64,000 nucleotides of DNA from Myxocyprinus asiaticus (lineage: Eukaryota; Chordata; Actinopteri; Cypriniformes; Catostomidae). Shown piece after piece: positions 48,834 through 60,335 of the stretch (its first letter is position 1; each line of letters starts with the position of its first letter). The position numbers and the translations under genes were made by a program. A model generated the notes under the pieces. It was not told where the DNA came from and did no database searches. It saw only the letters and a list, made by a program, of their open reading frames with translations. The stretch covers positions 19,441,931 to 19,505,930 of the forward strand of contig NC_059372.1 of NCBI RefSeq assembly GCF_019703515.2, in the 5' to 3' direction.

Positions 48834-50552
48834 TAGTGGTTGACCGACATGTTTTTTTTTAAAAGCTGATACTGATATTTTGAGAGTAGGGTGGCCAATA
48901 TAATGTAAATATATCAAGGTACTCATGGAAAACCTGGAAATATAAAGGAATTTAAAAAAAATGTGCTTTCCAGTTTTGGAATTTCATGAAATTTTCTGTA
49001 GTAAATATAATTGACTAATGCTTTGCCGTTTAAATATTTCATTGGTTTGAAACTACTCTTTGTGAGAATAATCTCTATAAAAATGAATAAATAAATAAAA
49101 ATCACAAATTACCAGAAAAGTCATGGTTAAGTTATTAAAATTAATTGGACAAAAGTAATTATGGCAAATTATTAGGGCTTGGAGATATATCGAATATTAA
49201 GTATATAATCACAGTGATTTTGCTGACGACATCAAATTAAGCAATATCGTGAATATCACAATGATTTTAATGTGCTTTTTATTTGGCCATTAAGTTTCGT
49301 AAAGAGCACATCAGTAGATTAATTTCACGATCCTTCAGGGCTGCACAAATAATCAAAATAACACCAAAATGGCAATATGTTCATTTGTGATTTTAAAACT
49401 GCAAAAGGCTGTGATTAAAGACAGATAAAATGGTGTGCGCTTCAGAATAATTGGGTAACGTACTGTTCTGTGCATGCAAGGGGTTTAATGAGCTCACATT
49501 TTTTGCACTTTTAGAGCAGTTCACATGCATTGTGAAAGAAAAGTACTGCAGATTCAAACATTCGCACGATTCCAAACTTTAGTTATTGCTACAAGTTATT
49601 ATACAAATGTACAAAGGCGGCACAGTATAACAGAAAAGGAGGAGATGACAGCGTTTCACCAGATGCAGAACATTGTAATCGACACACTGCACTTTCATTG
49701 TCGAAATAAAAGCTCCAGAGGAAGGTGAAGTAAATATATTAGACAAAAATATATTACTTTTATATAAAACAAATCTAAATAATAATAATTCAGTATTATA
49801 TTATAATAATAAACTTGACTGGGTCAAACAGTAATAATTTAGGATTATGCAATATTCAACTGGGTTCCAAAAAATACGTGTAGTTTTTACACACCTTGTT
49901 AACTCGCAAAAAATGTTTAAGTAAAAATATATAAAGGTAAATAATTATTTTTTTAAGCTACTAGGTATCATTGTATTTCAAATATACAGTATATAATAAA
50001 AGTGCATATCAATGAAAATGATTATATCTCTTTCCCTCATGTGGTCAAGTAAAAAACTGGGGAAACTTTATTTTAAAATAGATTTTTATTCAATGCCTTC
50101 AAAATATTTTATCCACTTGGCTACAGTGACTGTTTGGATGAAATGATGGTACCCCTGATTAAAAAATCCACAGTTAGAAGATCCGTGTGTAATTTACAGT
50201 ATTAGTATTTTAATTTCTTTCAAATGCAAGCAAAGTGGACATTATAACTGAATTTAACGAAATGAATCAGAATCAATTTGTATCGGAATCAAACCAAATC
50301 TGATGAAGAGCTTGTGAATCCGTTTGAAATAAAATCTGGAAATCTGTATCGATACCCAGCCCTACTCAAAAAATATTTGAAAATAGAAAATGCGTACTAT
50401 ACATTGACAAGGCGATCGGCAGATTTTGTAACTGACTGTAGACAGAATGAGCACTTCTGTTGATTGACCAATCAACCATAGTTATTGGCTGAGGTGATAA
50501 TCTCAAAATGACCAAATATCGGCCGATTTATCAGCCTAGCCGATGCACCTGT
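48834..50552. mobile_element. TAGTGGTTGACCGACAT element, apparently composite
   Basis: It starts with ACTAGTGGTTGACCGACA and ends near 'tatcggccgatttatcagcc' to 'gccgatgcacct'. The ends fit a fish family whose termini read TAGTGGTTGACCGAT. The centre is occupied by 49173-50364. No duplication confirmed. Confidence 0.4.
49173..50364 (-). mobile_element. hAT-like element nested in the preceding one
   Basis: The ends TAGGGCTTGGAGATATATCG and inverted TAGGGCTGGGTATCGATAC are family-type. 49865-50175 is the reverse complement of 8800-9060. Near 49336 there is another terminus (CAGGGCTGCACAAATAATC), probably a further nested fragment. The flanks CAAATTAT and CTCAAAAA do not match. Confidence 0.5.
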
Positions 50553-50768
50553 CTATTACAGACAGAAACATGAGTTATCCGCATGCCCCTGTGATTGTGC
50601 ATATTGGTGAGTGGCACTGCAGGTTAATAGATGAAAGCAAGTGAGAAAGAAAAGAAGAATAGAGAGATCTTTAGAGGAAAGTGAGTGGGCACAAAGCGCC
50701 CTCAGTGCTAGAGTGGCACTGCCAGTTTGTGCGGGTCTGTTGTTGTGCGAGCACAGACTCTGCTCTGT

Positions 50769-50793
50769 GAATGTGTGTGTGTGTGTGTGTGTG
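50769..50793. repeat. Short (GT)n microsatellite
   Basis: About 11 GT units. Confidence 0.9.
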
Positions 50794-51194
50794 ACCTAGT
50801 TGCCCTCCCAGCATTACATCAGTCTCCCACATCACCCACACACACAATGAGCCTCCAGTCAGCTATTCCTCCATATGCCCAGCACTCTGCCCGTATGCAA
50901 AAAGCAGCTTTACACACTCATATACTTTTGTGTGTGTGAAGTGCAGTGTTTTTATGGAAGCTTCATTCAGATTTGTTGCTTGATGCAGTTTTTTAGAGGT
51001 GCTTGCTAAAGTAAAGGTCTTTTCTGAGGGATCAGACTTATGTTTTTTGCCTGGTGGACGATAAAGTGGGCAAAAAATATTTCATAGACTTGAACTGAAG
51101 CAGGGACCCAAGCCACATCTAAGGCCCAGAATATCATAGAGAGGATGGGCCTATGGGCCTGTAAGTAAAATGCCAAAATGTAATTTCAACCACA
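50794..51194. other. Intronic sequence, nothing recognised
   Basis: No exon, terminal repeats or SINE head seen. Confidence 0.35.
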
Positions 51195-51362
51195 CAACAA
51201 CTATTTAAAAACGACTTGGAACATAATAGCAACTACTTAGTAATGCCCTTGCAACCACCTTATCAATCGCATAGCAATGCTCTGAAAATCACTCAGAACA
51301 CCTTAGCAATGCTGACCACATAGCAACGCTTTGGCAACCACATACAACACCCTAGCATTGTG
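51195..51362. repeat. Degenerate 'tagcaaccac' interspersed repeat
   Basis: Repeated variants of 'cctagcaacgct...ggcaaccaca' and 'cactcagaacacc'. The reverse complement recurs at about 60030-60110 ('gttgccagggtgttgctag'). Confidence 0.65.
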
Positions 51363-51583
51363 CAGGGTTCCCACGCATCCTGGAAAACATGGAATTTTGC
51401 AATGCAATTTTCCAGTCATGGAAAATTCATGGAAAATTTTAAAAATACCTAAATATCCTAGAAAATAATGATTTGTCCTGGAAAATATCTTAGTATAATA
51501 AAACTGTGTTGCTAGCAAGGTTTTCGTTACATGTACAAAAACATGGTAAAGATCTGGACTCGGAATAGAGTCAAATACACAAA

Positions 51584-53207
51584 CTGATGATGCGGCCCGG
51601 AATGCCACCTGGACCCGCGGCTTTTCGGATGTTCACCCGTCGGAAGGATCGGTTTACATCCGCTACAGATACGGAGAGTGTACTAACCTCTGTAGCTTTG
51701 GCCGCGAGAGCTCTCTCCGCGAGGGCGTTGTTATTTCCCTGGAAACGAGCATAAAAAGTATCAAGCTCATCCGGGAGAGAGGCAGCGGTGTTCACGGCGG
51801 AGTTTTTATTCCCTTTGAAGTCCGTAATTATATTAATTCCCCGCCACATGTTTCTAGAGTCGGTGGTGTTGAACTGTCTTTCAATCTTGTCACTGTACTG
51901 GTGTTTGGCTGCTCTGATAGTTTTGCGGAGGGCATAACTGGCTTGTTTTTTTCTCCTACGTGTTCCCGGAATTAAAAGCGGAGGTCTGCGCGTTAAGTGC
52001 CACACGAACATCGCTATTAATCCACGGTTTCTGGTTGGGGTAGATCTGTACTGTTTTGGTAGACACTACATCCTCTATGCACTTCCTGATGAAACACGTT
52101 ACGATATCAGTGTAGACCTCGATGTCGTCATCAGAGGCGGATCGGAACATCTCCCAGTCTGCGTGATCAAAACAGTCTTGTAGCATAGAATCTGTTTGGT
52201 CCGACCAGCACTGGTTCGTTCTGAGGGTGGGTGCTTCCTGTTTCAGTTTCTGCCTGTAAGCGGGCAGAAGCAGAACAGAAGAGTGGTCCGATTTGCCAAA
52301 TGGTGGGCGGGGGAGGGATTTGTAATTTGTAGCCATCCCTGAAGGGAGAGTAGCAATGGTCCAAAACCCAGTCCCCTCGTGTGTTGAAACTGATGTGTTG
52401 GTAGTATTTCGGTGGTATTGACTTGAAGTTGGCTTTGTTAAAGTCCCCGGTCACAATGAACGTGGCCTCAGGGTGTGCGGTTTCCTGCTCACTTATACTC
52501 CCATACAGTTCCTTGAGTGCCCGGCCTGTGTCGGCTTGTGGCGGGATGTACACAGCTGTGATAATGACCATTGTGAATTCCCTCGATAGCCAGAATGGTC
52601 GACACAGAAGCATGAGAAATTCCAGATCAGGAGAGCAGAAAGACTTGATAGAATGTAAGTTCCTCTGATCACACCAGGATTTGTTGATCATAAAACATAC
52701 ACCACCACCTCTGCTTTTAACTGAGAGGTCTTTCACTCTGTCCGCTCGGTGCACGGAGAAACCCACGGGTTCGATGGCTGAGTCTGGAATCTCCGCAGAC
52801 ATCCAAGTTTCTGTAAGGCAGATAATTCAGCAGTCCCTCGTCTCTCATTGGAAAGAGATCTGCGCTCTCAGCTCGTAGAGCTTGTTGTCTAGAGACTGAA
52901 CATTTGCCAGTAGAATGCTAGGTAGCGGGGGTCGATTTGCGTGACGTCTTAGTCTGACGAGAACGCCGGCTCTCCTTCCCCTTTTCCGGCTACGTTTCTG
53001 CGTCCGGGCTGCCAAGACAAAGGGCTCCGCTGTAGTGTTTGAAAACAGCGGGTCGGCATTGAGGTATTTAAAGTCTGGTTTTTGGTGTGCTATTGCAGAA
53101 CCAATGTCCAAAAGTGTTTGTCTATCATAGACAATAAGGCAGACAACATCCAAGACAAAAAAACATAAAAAATAAACTGCAGTATTGGGTCGGAACTCGC
53201 AACACAA
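51584..53207 (-). pseudogene. LINE A endonuclease/partial RT pseudogene
   Basis: It contains DVVCLIVYDRQTLLDIGSAI, LLANVQSLDNK, CLTETWMSAEIPDS, VTGDFNKANF, FGKSDHS, IYPNQKPWINSDV and IRKAAGPGGIPG. In-frame stops lie just after AQISFQ (TGA where the other copy has CGA) and again at a former TGC, and frames change near 52180 and 51960. In the shared RT motif this copy reads GPGG, the other GQDG. Not functional. Confidence 0.85.
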
Positions 53208-53230
53208 CAGCCATACTCGGCACCATCTTG
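51584..53230 (-). mobile_element. LINE A copy, 5' end present, 3' part missing
   Basis: The 5' end (53230) matches the start of the 29100 copy. Homology runs through endonuclease into the start of reverse transcriptase and stops abruptly after the PGRIIS codons at about 51584, where the other copy continues for about 1.75 kb. It therefore lacks the 3' UTR and tail. Confidence 0.85.
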
Positions 53231-53923
53231 ATATACTTGGTTAAGCGGTGTCTTCACGGAAAGTTGCTAACTAGTTTGTGAAATACATACTGAAAACTTA
53301 ATAAACAATGACCCTATAATTTTCACTTTTCAATATAACTAATATAACGTTAACCCTCTCCCTGACAACCATGTCACTCTTGTTTATCACATCTGTTTGC
53401 TATGTTTGCCAGCTATAGTTTGTCATTGCTGTCAGTAATGTTGTAGATTGAAAGGTAAGCATCAGAGCATCTTTTTGCAGTTCAGCAGACAATGGTGCAG
53501 TGGTGGATTGTGTCTGTTGAGTGTTGATTTCACACTACATTGTTACCTAGTTGGTGAGACTCAATGCTGGAAAGTAAATAAACAATGTCCATCTTTTACT
53601 CTTCATGACAACGAGCTTATAGCTAACTAGCTAACCACATAGCTACTTTCATTGTTGTCAGCTGAGTGGAAGCTAATGTGTAAACATGTATTCAACAAAT
53701 TGTTTTGATCAGGATTCGCAGTTTGGTACCCCCTTCAACCGAACAATTCCAGTCGTTGCATTTACAAAATGTAATATTTAAGTCTGGAAAGTTGAAAGTT
53801 TCCCCTGAACTTGTATAGCAGAATATGGTGTAACACCACTGTCGCTGTTTATCTCTCGACTCGGCAGGTGTAAATGCTTTTTGTTTTACAACCTTTCCCT
53901 AATTGACTGGCAGTATTAAAATA
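53231..53923. other. Sequence between LINE fragment and minisatellite, nothing recognised
   Basis: Part of the interior of the composite element or of its earlier passengers; no frame or terminus recognised. Confidence 0.35.
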
Positions 53924-54245
53924 GTCAGCATTTGACTGATACTAAACAGTACTACTGGTTTTTATTTAGCTATTTATTTTATTTGTATTTATTCTTTATT
54001 TAAATGGTCAGCCATTAACTGATACTAAACAGTACTGATGTTTATTTAGCAATTTATTTTATCTGAATTTATTCTTTATTTAAATGGTCAGCCATTGACT
54101 GATTCTAAACATACAGTACTGATTTTTATTTAGCTATAATTTTAATTTATTCTTTATTTAAATGGTCAGCAATTGACTTGTACTAACAGTACTGATGTTT
54201 ATTTAGCTATTTATTATATTTTTATTTATTTAGTTTCTCAGTGTT
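53924..54245. repeat. About 80-bp minisatellite, four units
   Basis: The unit start GTCAGCNATTGACTGATACT recurs at 53924, 54007, 54087 and 54165 (spacing 83, 80, 78). Each is followed by 'aaacagtactgatttttatt' variants and 'attctttatttaaatg'. Units differ by substitutions and small indels, so the array is old. Confidence 0.85.
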
Positions 54246-55503
54246 CATTTCTAGAATTTATTGACAATGTATAATAATGTCAAATATTCTTTGATAAAAA
54301 TATTCAAGAAAGCAGTCTTCAGAGTACCTTTGCATAGTCATATCAGTGCAAAATCAGTGCACAATCCACATAGAAAAGGTCTGTTTTCATTCCAGCTCAA
54401 AAATGAACTATATCGGCCACCATCTTGGTAGTCTGTGAATTTCCCCCCCTTAAAAATCAGTATCAGTATCAGTCTCAAAAATCTCATATCGGTTGGGCTC
54501 TACTTTGCACTTTCTGCATTCAAAGCAATTGCCATTACTTCCAAATAAATGTTTTCAATGTTTATTGTGCACACCTCCTGCTTTCTTGCGTGGTAAGCTC
54601 GTAAATTCGCCCCTCCATGACGCTTTCTACAACGCTTGTCATGTGGAGGGCAAAGCGCCGCTTGATGCTGGCGTTGAACTGAGCGTTGATGCCTCGACTC
54701 AACTTGTGAAATGCGCTTTAAAATGACCAAAGGACATTATTGAAACTGAAAATTATTATTATTAGGCCATTATTGTTGTCTTTTCTGATACAAGTCATGC
54801 TCAGCAGTTTAAATGCTGTAGGAAAATGATACAGTACATCTGCTTTGTTCTTACAATGCTTAAATATGATAAAGTCTCTGAGCAGATTTCAGTCGTGAAC
54901 ATCTCAAAATGATTCAGTGGCTCACTCATTGCACATTTGACCTAGTGGCATCTCCAGAAGTGGTCACTGAACTAATCAATTAATGAAACTGAACAGATTT
55001 GTGAAACAGAAGCAAGCCACACCAAAATACCCTTTATTTTTGCAGCTAATTCTGCACAATTGTGAAGATAATTTGCTATTCTTGAATCATTAAAATAGCT
55101 TAAGTTGGTGCTTTTAGCTTATTCTAAAAATGACTCCGGAAAACATGTACGTGGATCAGTGATTCTCTCAATTTTTTCGACCCTCATGAGTTTGCACCCC
55201 TGTGAGTTATACATTAGACAACGATGACAGTCGGACCACTGATTGTTTTCAAAATGAATTCACACTGGGTTGGTAGCATGGTGATTCAGCCTTAATATCT
55301 CAGGATGTGAATTAATTTTCAATCATTCAACGATTGGAGTCTGCTTATACCGTGGTTACCACATGTAGTATGTGGAAATTACGGAATCTAGTCATAAAAA
55401 TGGCATTAGCAATAAAATGCAGAATGTCGTGGAATGACATATTTGGATGAAAATTAATGTTTGAATGTAAAATTAATCAAATTAAAATTGTGGTATGTCC
55501 TAG

Positions 55504-55860
55504 TAGGGCTGCACGATAATGGCGAAAATGATAATCTTGATTATTTTGCTCAATTTTAAACATGATTATTAATCACGATTATTCTGTTATTTGGAGAAAA
55601 ACATTATTACAGGGCTGCACAGTTTGAACAAAAATAAATAAATAAATACCTTTGCCACTGCTTAGATCTTGATTCCAAAAGATTTATAAAATTATAAGTA
55701 GCTCTCATTTTAAACAAGTTGTTAGAACTGCAAACTAGTAAATGATTCCTTTTCACCAAAATTAAGGCATGTTTTGCCCATTCTTTCCTGCTAATAGAAA
55801 CAGTTATTCGGGTGTTTACTCTTGCATCCTCTTAAGATCCATTCTTTAAATTATTATTAC

Positions 55861-55895
<35 letters not shown>

Positions 55896-56704
55896 CCCCA
55901 TACCCTACAGTAATATATAAGCTAATAGTAATATATTTCTGTAATAATTGAGCATGCTGAATTGCTATACAGTCTCAAGCGTCTATTTTGAAGGAAGCCT
56001 AATTATTTTATCAAGCCTTTTATTTTGAATGAAGACAGTGTTGTTTCTTTGTGTTACCAGCAGAGGTGACAGTGGCATTTTGTGCTCCTTCCATACGTGG
56101 AGAAATGCTCTCGCCCCATCTTCGCTCCACGCAACCCTGGTACCATGGGGTTACTTTAGATTTGTTACACACTTGTTATGGGCAAATATATTTGGAATTA
56201 GGCAAATGTGCAACTGAGGTAAATGCGTAGCGCTTAAAAATAACCCGGTCAGCGCACATTAGCGACATGCATGAACCGAACACAGAGCACAGCTGTTCTA
56301 TAGAAAACATACATTATCAAAGCACGAGATGGAATTAATTTCATGTGCATCAAGCACAGAATGCCATATCATTATTCTCGTGAGTCGCACATATGAGACT
56401 CGTAAACATCTGCGGTGCGGTTCTGTATTTCAGCTTGTGCTCAAAAGAGAAACATTGATTGCTCAGTAGCGAATTTCTGAAGAGAGTGTGACCGGTCAGG
56501 TGAGGTGAAAACGTACTAGGAAAGAGCTTGCGATTTGGTCTGTCATCCGTAGACACAGCCTATAATGAAAATGAACAACAATTTGCAACTTTACCTGGCT
56601 GACACCTTCTGTTTGCTAGCTCACTAATATCACAGGCGATTATGCTTAATTAACCATGCAGAAATCGTGATCACGATTAAATTCTGATTAATTGTGCAGC
56701 CCTA
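55504..56704. mobile_element. Non-autonomous hAT, 1.2 kb, perfect 8-bp duplication
   Basis: TGTCCTAG flanks both ends exactly (55496-55503 and 56705-56712). The termini TAGGGCTGCACGATAAT and inverted TAGGGCTGCACAATTAA pair, with 'ttgattatt' and 'atcacgatta' subterminal repeats. No transposase. Another terminus-like string (CAGGGCTGCACAGTTTG) at about 55610 suggests a nested or duplicated end. It contains an (ATT)n tract. Confidence 0.93.
55851..55894. repeat. (ATT)n microsatellite
   Basis: About 14 near-pure TTA units within the hAT. Confidence 0.9.
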
Positions 56705-57126
56705 TGTCCTAGTGTGATAAACTAAAAAAGTCTCTGATTTAATTTAATAAATAATCTGCAAGTGATGCGTGCTTCAAAATGAATGTGTAGAGCCGTACAT
56801 TCATACACCGAAAAAACCTCATCATGATCATCACACATGCTCTTGTGTGTGAGATGACAGAGAGCACTCTAAAGTGCGCAGCACATACAGACTATGTATT
56901 TATTTAATGAAGACACAGCTTTACAAGGATTAATAATCACACTGGGTCATGGAGCAAACTGCTTTTCTGGAGGTGAGAAACTAGTGTCAAAAACAAACAA
57001 ACGACAAAATAAAAGCTCAATTTAAATGGACACATCTGTTTTTGCTTAAATATTACACTTGTTGGGCACATAAAATGTCCTGAAAATGTCCTGGAAAATT
57101 GTGCCTTGAAAAGAGTGGGAACCCTG

Positions 57127-58384
57127 ATTGTGGCAGTGACTTTTACAATTATATACAATGCAGTTGGGTCGGCTGTAAGAGGTTTTTATTAAGTATATGT
57201 GTGTGGGTGTGTGAGAGTTGTTGCACACTGAGTAGAGGGGGCAGGAAAGAGATGTTGTGTTTCTAGGCCACATTCTTAAGCAGAAAGAGAGAGTAACCAG
57301 GCATGAATTCTGCACTCAATGCAGCCCTGTCCCTTCTCATACAACTGCAGAAAGAGGCATCACTCTCTCTCTGTCTCACACTCTCTCTTTGTGCCTCCCT
57401 GTTCTGATGTTTGCTTTCTTTTTTTTCCCCCCTCTCTAGTCTCTAACAGATGAACTGGCTCACTTGGCCCCTCTGACCTGCCTCCTTTACACTCCCTTTG
57501 TCCACACAGTTCATACTGAGATGTTGCGTTTTTGAAGTTTTTTTTTTTTTTTTTTTTTAGGAATTCAACCCAACCCCACTGTGTATAGTCTTATCACCTG
57601 AAGCTGACAGCTGTCTCCTAAACGGAGCAGATCTGGTTTAGAAAAGTACCAGGAGCCCAGTCTTATCTTCAGAAAAACAGTATTCGCCTGCAGATCTGTC
57701 ACTCCTGGTTTTGGTTAGCTCATTTTGGCTGCGTAACTTGCCTCAAAATCTCTGGAGGTCATGAGGTGTGAACCTCATTCAGCTGTATGTCTCTGGAGTT
57801 TAAAAGCTACTTGTTTGTCCCAGCTTAGAGGAGAAAGAGGAAGAGAGAGAGAGTGTGTGCATGGCCTAACAATAGATTTATTTTTCTGCTGGTCCAGTCA
57901 GGCCAGTAGTTCATACTTGCCCTGTCAATATTTAGACTGATCACATTATGAATTTGGCGACAGGAGGTTGCAATTTCTGCTGCTGAAATTGGTCTGTGCT
58001 TACCGAAATCTGAACCACTGCCCCCAGTGACCATAGCTGGAAGTTAATATTAGACACTTTTCCACTATCGGGCCAGTGCGAGCCAGGCCTATCAACTGGT
58101 AAGCCAGGGCCAATAGCCTCAGACCTCGAGCCGCGAGAATAAAATCAATCTGCATTCCCACCATTGGGCTAATAGCCTCACAGCGCTGCCCTAAAATCTA
58201 ACATGAATACACTGCCATGGTGCCAACGTCACACCCTGACAATTTTACAAGAGAAAAGCTCGAGCTGAGGTATCAGACTCTGGAGACCAGCTTGCCATTG
58301 AAATTAACACTGATTTCTACTGTGCACGCAATTTTTACCGTTGTGCGCTGGATACACAACTTGGCAAGTTCGGTGACAATATAC
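57127..58384. other. Intronic sequence with small repeat scraps
   Basis: It holds a T run (about 57538-57560), a hAT-end scrap (57868-57935, 'tttctgctggtcc', like 59474-59575) and a fish repeat scrap (58055-58190, 'actatcgggccagtgcgagc'). No exon. Confidence 0.45.
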
Positions 58385-58798
58385 TTAAAGGTATAGTTCA
58401 CCCAAAAATGAAAATTCTTTCAACGTTTACTTACCCTCATGCCATCCCAGATGTGTATGACTTTCTGTCTTCTGCAGAACACAAACAAAGGTTTTTATGA
58501 AGAATATCTCAGCTCTGTAGGTCCTCACAATGCAAGTGAATGGGTGCCAAAATTTTGATGCTCCAAAAAGCACATAAAAGTGGTTAAATCCATATCTTCA
58601 GAAGTGAAATGATAGGGGTGGGTGAGAAAGAGATCAATATTTAAGTCCATTTTTGCTAGAAATTCTTCTCCCTGCCCAGTAGGGAGCATATGCATGAAGA
58701 ATGTGAATCACCAAAAACACAAGAAGAAGAATGTGAAAGTTAAAATGGAGATTGACTGAGCAGGGAGGAGAATTTATAGTAAAAAAAAAAACAAAAAA
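58385..58798 (+). mobile_element. TTAA-type MITE, left arm only
   Basis: TTAA then AGGTATAGTTCACCCAAAAA, and the body in the same order as related elements ('agaatatctcagctctgtag', 'gtgggtgagaaagagatca'). The right inverted arm is missing; an A-rich stretch (58780-58801) follows. Confidence 0.75.
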
Positions 58799-58814
58799 AA
58801 AACACGGCTATTAA

Positions 58815-59441
58815 AGGGTTAGTTCACCCAAAAATTAAAATTCTCTGATCATTTACTCCCAGCCATCCCAGATGTGTATGCCTTACTTTCTTCTGCTGAA
58901 CACAAACAAAGATTTTTAGAAGAATATCTCAGCTCAATAGGTCTATACAATGCAAGTGAATGGTGATCAGGACTTTGAAGCTTCAAAAAGCAGATAAAGT
59001 CAGCACAAAAGTAATCCATAAGACCCAGTGGTTTAATCGGTGTCTTCTGAAGCAATCCAGTTGGTTTTGAGTGAGAACAGACCAAAATATGAATGCTTTC
59101 ACTGTACAACTTGCCATTGCCGTCTCAAGTCACGATCATGATTTCAAGCTCGATTACACTTCCTAGTGCTTGACTCATGCGCAGAGCGATAGCTTGAAAT
59201 CATGATTGCAGCTGTTAAGATGTAGAATGAAAAAGGAGTTACATTTTGGTCTGTTCTCCTCCAAAACCAACAGGATCGCTTCAGAAGACATTCACTTGCA
59301 TTGTATGAACCTGAAGAGCTGAGATATTCTTCTAAAAATATTTGTTTGTGTTCTGCAGAAGAAATAAAATCATACACATCTGGGATGGCATAAGGGTGAG
59401 TAAATGGTGAAAGAATTTTCATTTTTGTGTGAACTAACCCT
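58815..59441. mobile_element. TTAA-flanked MITE, full length, 627 bp
   Basis: AGGGTTAGTTCACCCA and inverted AGGGTTAGTTCACACA termini are flanked by TTAA (58811-58814 and 59442-59445). The two arms are extended inverted repeats ('cccagatgtgtatg' and 'catacacatctggga'). It is among the best preserved of the five related copies or pieces here (22746, 48359, 58385, 58815, 60503). Confidence 0.88.
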
Positions 59442-59445
59442 TTAA

Positions 59446-60263
59446 GTGTTAAGATAGAGTGTGAGTGTGCACGTGTAGGACTCAACAATATATATTTTTT
59501 TTTCTGCTGGTCTGGTCGAGCCATTAGTTCCTATTCATACTTGCCTTGCCAATATTGTTTTCTGGTCCTGCAAAAAAAAAAGAAAAAGAAAAGATAATTC
59601 ATTTTGTGCAACATTTAAAGAAAAAATATATTTATATTAATCATTAGGCATTAACTTTACCCACAGCATTATTGGTTGTCAAGGCCAAAAACTGCTCAGA
59701 GAGAAAATAGAAAATGAACAGGATGGAGGTGGGTCCATGTGATTGTGACTCACATGACCATCCTTCTGTTTTTTGCTCTTTGTTTTTCCACAATTTTTTA
59801 AGAAGTTTCATGGTAGCTGCGACATCACCTACAAGCTAACACTGTCCAACGGTTTGACAAAATGCTTTTGTAGTTTGGTTTTGGCTCAGATGTTCGTTCT
59901 GAACACATGTTAGTTGTGAGATTTTAGTGTACACAAGACAATAGAACGCCACCCAGTAATAGCCTTCTTGAGCCCACAGAAACAAGATTTTTGGTGCATG
60001 CCTGTGTAAAAGTTTCCACTAAAAGCGTGTTGTTGGTTGTTGCCAGGGTGTTGCTAGTTGGATGCTTGGGTGTTCTGAATGGGTGCTAGGTAGTTACTTA
60101 CTGGCCCTTAGCAAGCAACGCTAATTATGAAATACAGAGTTCACCCGTCGTTAAAGAGAAGCTCAACCTACCTGTGGTTGTAGACTGTGTTCCTGTCACA
60201 TTTCAAACAGATGTACATCTTGTGTCTTAATGTGGGGATTATTGTGTTCTTTTTCCCCTACAG
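59446..60263. other. dip2b: End of dip2b intron 1 with repeat scraps
   Basis: It contains a hAT end scrap (59474-59575, 'aggactcaacaatatat', 'tgctggtctggtcgagcc'), an 'accctagcaacc'-type scrap in reverse (60030-60110) and the polypyrimidine tract and CAG acceptor before exon 2. Confidence 0.6.
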
Positions 60264-60335
60264 GTGACATTACACAGAAAGGCTATGAAAAGAAACGAGT
60301 GAAACTGCTGGGCCCATACGTACCACAGACCCAAA
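60264..60335 (+). CDS. dip2b: dip2b exon 2 (72 bp)
   Basis: A pyrimidine-rich tract ending in CAG (60261-60263) is followed by a 72-bp exon and a GTAAGA donor. The exon completes a split Gly codon and encodes DITQKGYEKKRVKLLGPY followed by VPQTQ, a nearly invariant DIP2 segment of the DMAP1-binding domain. It ends one base into a codon. The sequence upstream has no in-frame initiator, which supports an earlier exon ending in ...SEG. I see no frameshift or stop. Confidence 0.92.

Larger units (their letters stand above)
51363..57126. mobile_element. Composite DNA element with perfect 12-bp termini, 5.76 kb
   Basis: CAGGGTTCCCAC at 51363 is matched exactly inverted at 57115-57126 (GTGGGAACCCTG). 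ATTGTG immediately flanks both (51357-51362 and 57127-57132), a 6-bp duplication. Both ends carry 'ctggaaaat'-type subterminal repeats. Inside are a LINE A fragment (51584-53230), a minisatellite (53924-54245), a family end near 54500 (ATCGGTTGGGCTCTAC) and a hAT (55504-56704). The native interior may have been under 2 kb; no transposase was seen. Confidence 0.78.
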
